Positions 61,008 through 64,000 of a stretch of 64,000 nt of DNA are shown here, piece after piece (the stretch's first letter is position 1; each line of letters opens with the position of its first letter). Both the position numbers and the translations under genes were made by a program. Under the pieces are notes generated by a model that made no database searches, had not been told where the DNA came from, and saw only the letters and a list, made by a program, of their open reading frames with translations. Source of the stretch: Melieria omissa. Taxonomy: Eukaryota; Arthropoda; Insecta; Diptera; Ulidiidae. Where the stretch lies: positions 86,665,648 to 86,729,647 of the forward strand of contig OZ020267.1 of NCBI GenBank assembly GCA_963971225.1. The letters are read 5' to 3'.

Positions 61008-63280
61008 TACATCTGTAAGCACTTTTTCGCAATAAAGCTTTTAATTTTGGAAAAAAAACGGCGGAAGCAAAGTTGTACACCTGATAGTTAAAATGTAATT
61101 GAAACTAAGTTTTGTCCAAAAATTAATAACTTTGTGAATATGCTTTTCTCGCTTGAACTCCCTGCAGAAGTTTCGGCGTGCATTTTATTAAATTCGGTGT
61201 TTTGTCAGCGGTTATTTTGTTATATCCTTGAATTGTTATATTGATTTACTATATCTTTGAAGATGGAGTGTTGTTGGGCTCAGGGTTCAAGTAACCCCCT
61301 TATATGCTCAATTAGATGCACGTTAGGTGACTAGGGAGGAACTTTTTCAACTTTGTTGAGTTAGTTAATAGCAAACATAGCTTCGCATCGTATGCATTGC
61401 GCCTTAAGGTCATCGTAAAGTTGAATGAAATGTTGGAACCTGATCCAAAGAATATGTAAATAACCTCTCGGAACCATTTCTAAATAAAACAACACAGCCT
61501 GCTCACTCCTTTACTAGACATGCAGCCCCATACCATACCCCCTCAAATGCTATGCTTTGCTGTTAATGTCAGATTTTTGTTATTAACTGAATCCTCTTCA
61601 AATTAGTTGATGCCGTTTAATGCCAAATATGCCAAACCATTATCAGAGAATAATAAATCTTCCTACACCATAGATAACAACACATAGTCCTGGAAATCCT
61701 TTTCCTCTTTCACGAAAGCAATTATATGCTCCTTGTTAGTAAGCTAAATATGAGATTCATACATGCTGTTATGTAGAGAAAATATGTTTATTTCAGGACT
61801 TTTCTTATAAAGTCACTGCTACTGGGTTGTATAAAATATTTCTGTACATTTCTGAAGAAATCGGATGCAAGTAGTCTTAGATTATGATTATGATGATCTA
61901 ATCCTATTGCCTGGGTAGCTTAAGAAAATGGCCAGATCGTAGTAACGAAGCAAGATTTTCTGTTTTTTTGTGATTTAAGATGGCTTTTTAGAATAACGAA
62001 TGTGCTCTTCCAAAAATGTCTCTAATTTCACGAAATTTTTTGTCAATTTAGGAAAGATTTAGTAAGATTATCCTTTTATCCATTTTTATTTTTTTCGCTT
62101 GGGTTCTATTGCTTTCTATATAATTTCAAGCACATATACGTTTAAAAATAATTTACAAGTCCGTTTACTGGAATACAATCAATGGAATACAAATTTCCAA
62201 ATAAAAATAAAAAGCATAACTGGAAACCCCCGTTATTAGTTTTGTACGCAAACTTATTCTGCTCCGTTTTGTGAGTATATTGTCAATAAATACGAATACA
62301 TGGAAAATTATAATTTTAATATATCTAAAACAGAACAAAAAATGTAGTTTAAGCATATATGAAAAATGTGGATAAGTTTTTATAAAGAAAGAACCAATTT
62401 TTGAGGTCAAAATTAATCATAACATAATGTTGACTTGCCTGTACGCAAACTTATTCTGACTAGTGTATTTTTTAATATCACATTTAATTAATTTTTTAAA
62501 ATAACATTTATATATTACATTAATATTACATTTAAATTATTTATTTAAATATATTTTATTTACTCACATCATCAACCTCCATTTTAATTGATATTTTGTC
62601 AGAAACTAAAATGTTTTACGAAACTCCCTCACTTAATTACGCGTGTCAAGTAGCAAACTCTTCTTGTAATCACTCATTGCATTCAGTGTACAGGTAGCAT
62701 TTTGGCCCGTTACGCACTGTCAACGACTCATTAACATTGCTTGCAGTGTATATAGCAGAGAGAAAACAGTGCGTGTCTTGCAGAGACAAGCAATTGAGTG
62801 TTGACTGCTGTTGCGGTTAGCGTTTTGTTGTCATTCTCATACTGCTCTCTTACTACAGTGAATGCTGGCAATCAGTGCACACTGCACCGAATCACACTGT
62901 GTGTAGGGAGAAATGAATCATCCATTGCAGCTCTTTAATATATATTTATACACAAATATATACACACGAATTCACGTGATCACATACATAAAAAATCACT
63001 TTTTCACAAATAAACACATATTTTCACACACATTTTACTGCACATTTATATTATTTTTATATTCTAGTACATACAATTCCCATTCTTTTACATACATTCC
63101 CTACTCACATTAACAAAAAATTTGCTTACTACCCATTCACATGTTTACTACCCATTCACATTCAAAAATTTTGTTTGTGCCCATATATACATATATATTT
63201 CCCTACACGTTAGCACATACACGGGTGAAACCTCTTTTGCTCGACTTAAATACAAATTCGGTTTGACGAATTGTCCCATT

Positions 63281-63889
63281 CCCAACTCTTCCCATTTTCA
63301 AATATCGTTCGCGGGGACGCGGTAAGACTACACGTCTATTTCCCCAATACCCTACACACATATATTTATTTAAACTTTTTACCCTTTGTCGAGCTTTTCA
63401 AACAAAATGCCTGCTGAGCGATCCCCTAAACGCCAACTTATCACAATGGAGACTCCGTCCTCCCAAAGTCAGCCAGTGCACGTTTGACAGTTCCTGTCAC
63501 TCAGGGGCCACCAAACACTCGCTCCAAACTCTCTAGTCCCAAAGCAACCGATCCCAGTGTTGCTAAATTTACATTCGAATCCGATAGACTCGTGCAATTA
63601 TGCACACAATTTTCATCGGCTCCCATTGACGATTTGACCAAATCTCTGTGTAAAAACCGATCGTCGCGGAGCGGGGTAAATGAAACGCGTTGGGTGCGGT
63701 TAGGGGGTTGTCGGTCTTTATTTGTCGACGTTAGAATCACGAGTGATTACAAGAAGTACATGAAACATTGAACGAGACAAACGGCCGAAGCCGGGGAGCA
63801 GAAAATAGGGGGAAACATGAGTACAAAGGGAAAGAAAAGGAAGGGATTAGCGGTGGGAAAGGCAGATCATTAGAGACAGCACTCATTTA
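63281..63889. pseudogene. BEL gag start and inverted LTR (block copy 2)
   Basis: Repeats 59561-60169: gag start on the plus strand (ATG 63407) up to 63656, then the minus-strand LTR 63657-63889. No new feature. Confidence 0.7.
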
Positions 63890-64000
63890 ACCATCGCGGC
63901 CGCCATTGCATATTGCAATCAATGGATGCCGCGGGCCAGACGGGCGAGGACTCCGTGGTGCAGCTTTTGCGGGTGCGGGTGTGCCATCCATCGATGCGTC

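Larger units (their letters stand above)
60384..64000. repeat. 3,720-bp composite block, tandem copy 2 (runs off the window)
   Basis: Same content as 56664-60383 in direct orientation, complete except for the last 100 bp or so, which fall outside. Whether a third copy follows cannot be seen. Confidence 0.9.

Overview
The window is TE-packed eukaryotic DNA, most likely from a higher fly; a tephritid fruit fly is my best guess. The evidence is one intronless BCS1 gene whose protein reads like insect and vertebrate BCS1, plus a repeat content of mariner, Tc1, IS630-like, pogo, PIF/Harbinger, Transib, hAT, TTAA-type, BEL/Pao and LOA- and CR1-type families. Species was not tested. Only two host signals are visible: BCS1 on the minus strand (32455-33777), and a probable last exon of a RING-finger gene on the plus strand (32034-32169) that ends tail-to-tail with it. 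Everything else is mobile DNA or unassigned sequence.

Layout. 1-6300: a dead Tc1 element, a tRNA-derived SINE, a LINE endonuclease fragment and a 5'-truncated LOA-type LINE. 6336-10045: a terminal-inverted-repeat (TIR) element holding a Tc1 remnant and a Harbinger element (7804-9415), the latter itself hit by a Tc1-like copy. 10373-24522: a nest with a TA-flanked TIR element outermost, then a pogo-like element (10788-23516), then a BEL/Pao LTR element (11384-23459), which carries a LINE, a mariner, a MITE, a foldback element and a CR1-type LINE; a LOA 3' end sits in the outermost layer. 25031-29424: a TTAA-flanked element hit by Transib-1, then a mariner hit by Transib-2. 29468-31500: two MITEs. 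33885-53076: a PIF/Harbinger element with a TTA target duplication, about 104 bp upstream of the BCS1 start. It carries split transposase and MADF/BESS genes on opposite strands and has been inflated to 19.2 kb by Transib-3, a hAT-type element with its own nest, a LOA LINE inside a LOA LINE, a mariner, a solo LTR and an internal duplication. 53253-56200: an IS630-like deletion derivative and the 5' end of an LTR element with an unusual leader. 56664-64000: a 3,720-bp composite TE block in direct tandem, the second copy running off the window.

The most notable signal is a cluster of three different Transib-type elements within 10 kb. All three have GC-rich 5-bp target duplications (CGACG, CGGCG, CGGCG) and termini beginning CACACTG, CACAGTG and CACAATG, like the heptamer of V(D)J recombination signals. 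Transib-2 (27713-29272) has one end with a 12-bp spacer and the other with a 23-bp spacer before matching nonamer-like boxes, which is the 12/23 asymmetry of RAG signals. Transib-1 keeps a decayed transposase C-terminus that aligns with the C-terminal catalytic region of RAG1. One LOA-type LINE (40190-45730) has both ORFs open, with an 11-bp target duplication, and may be recently active.

All matches were made by eye. Superfamily names rest on TIRs, target duplications and motifs, and no database search was run.
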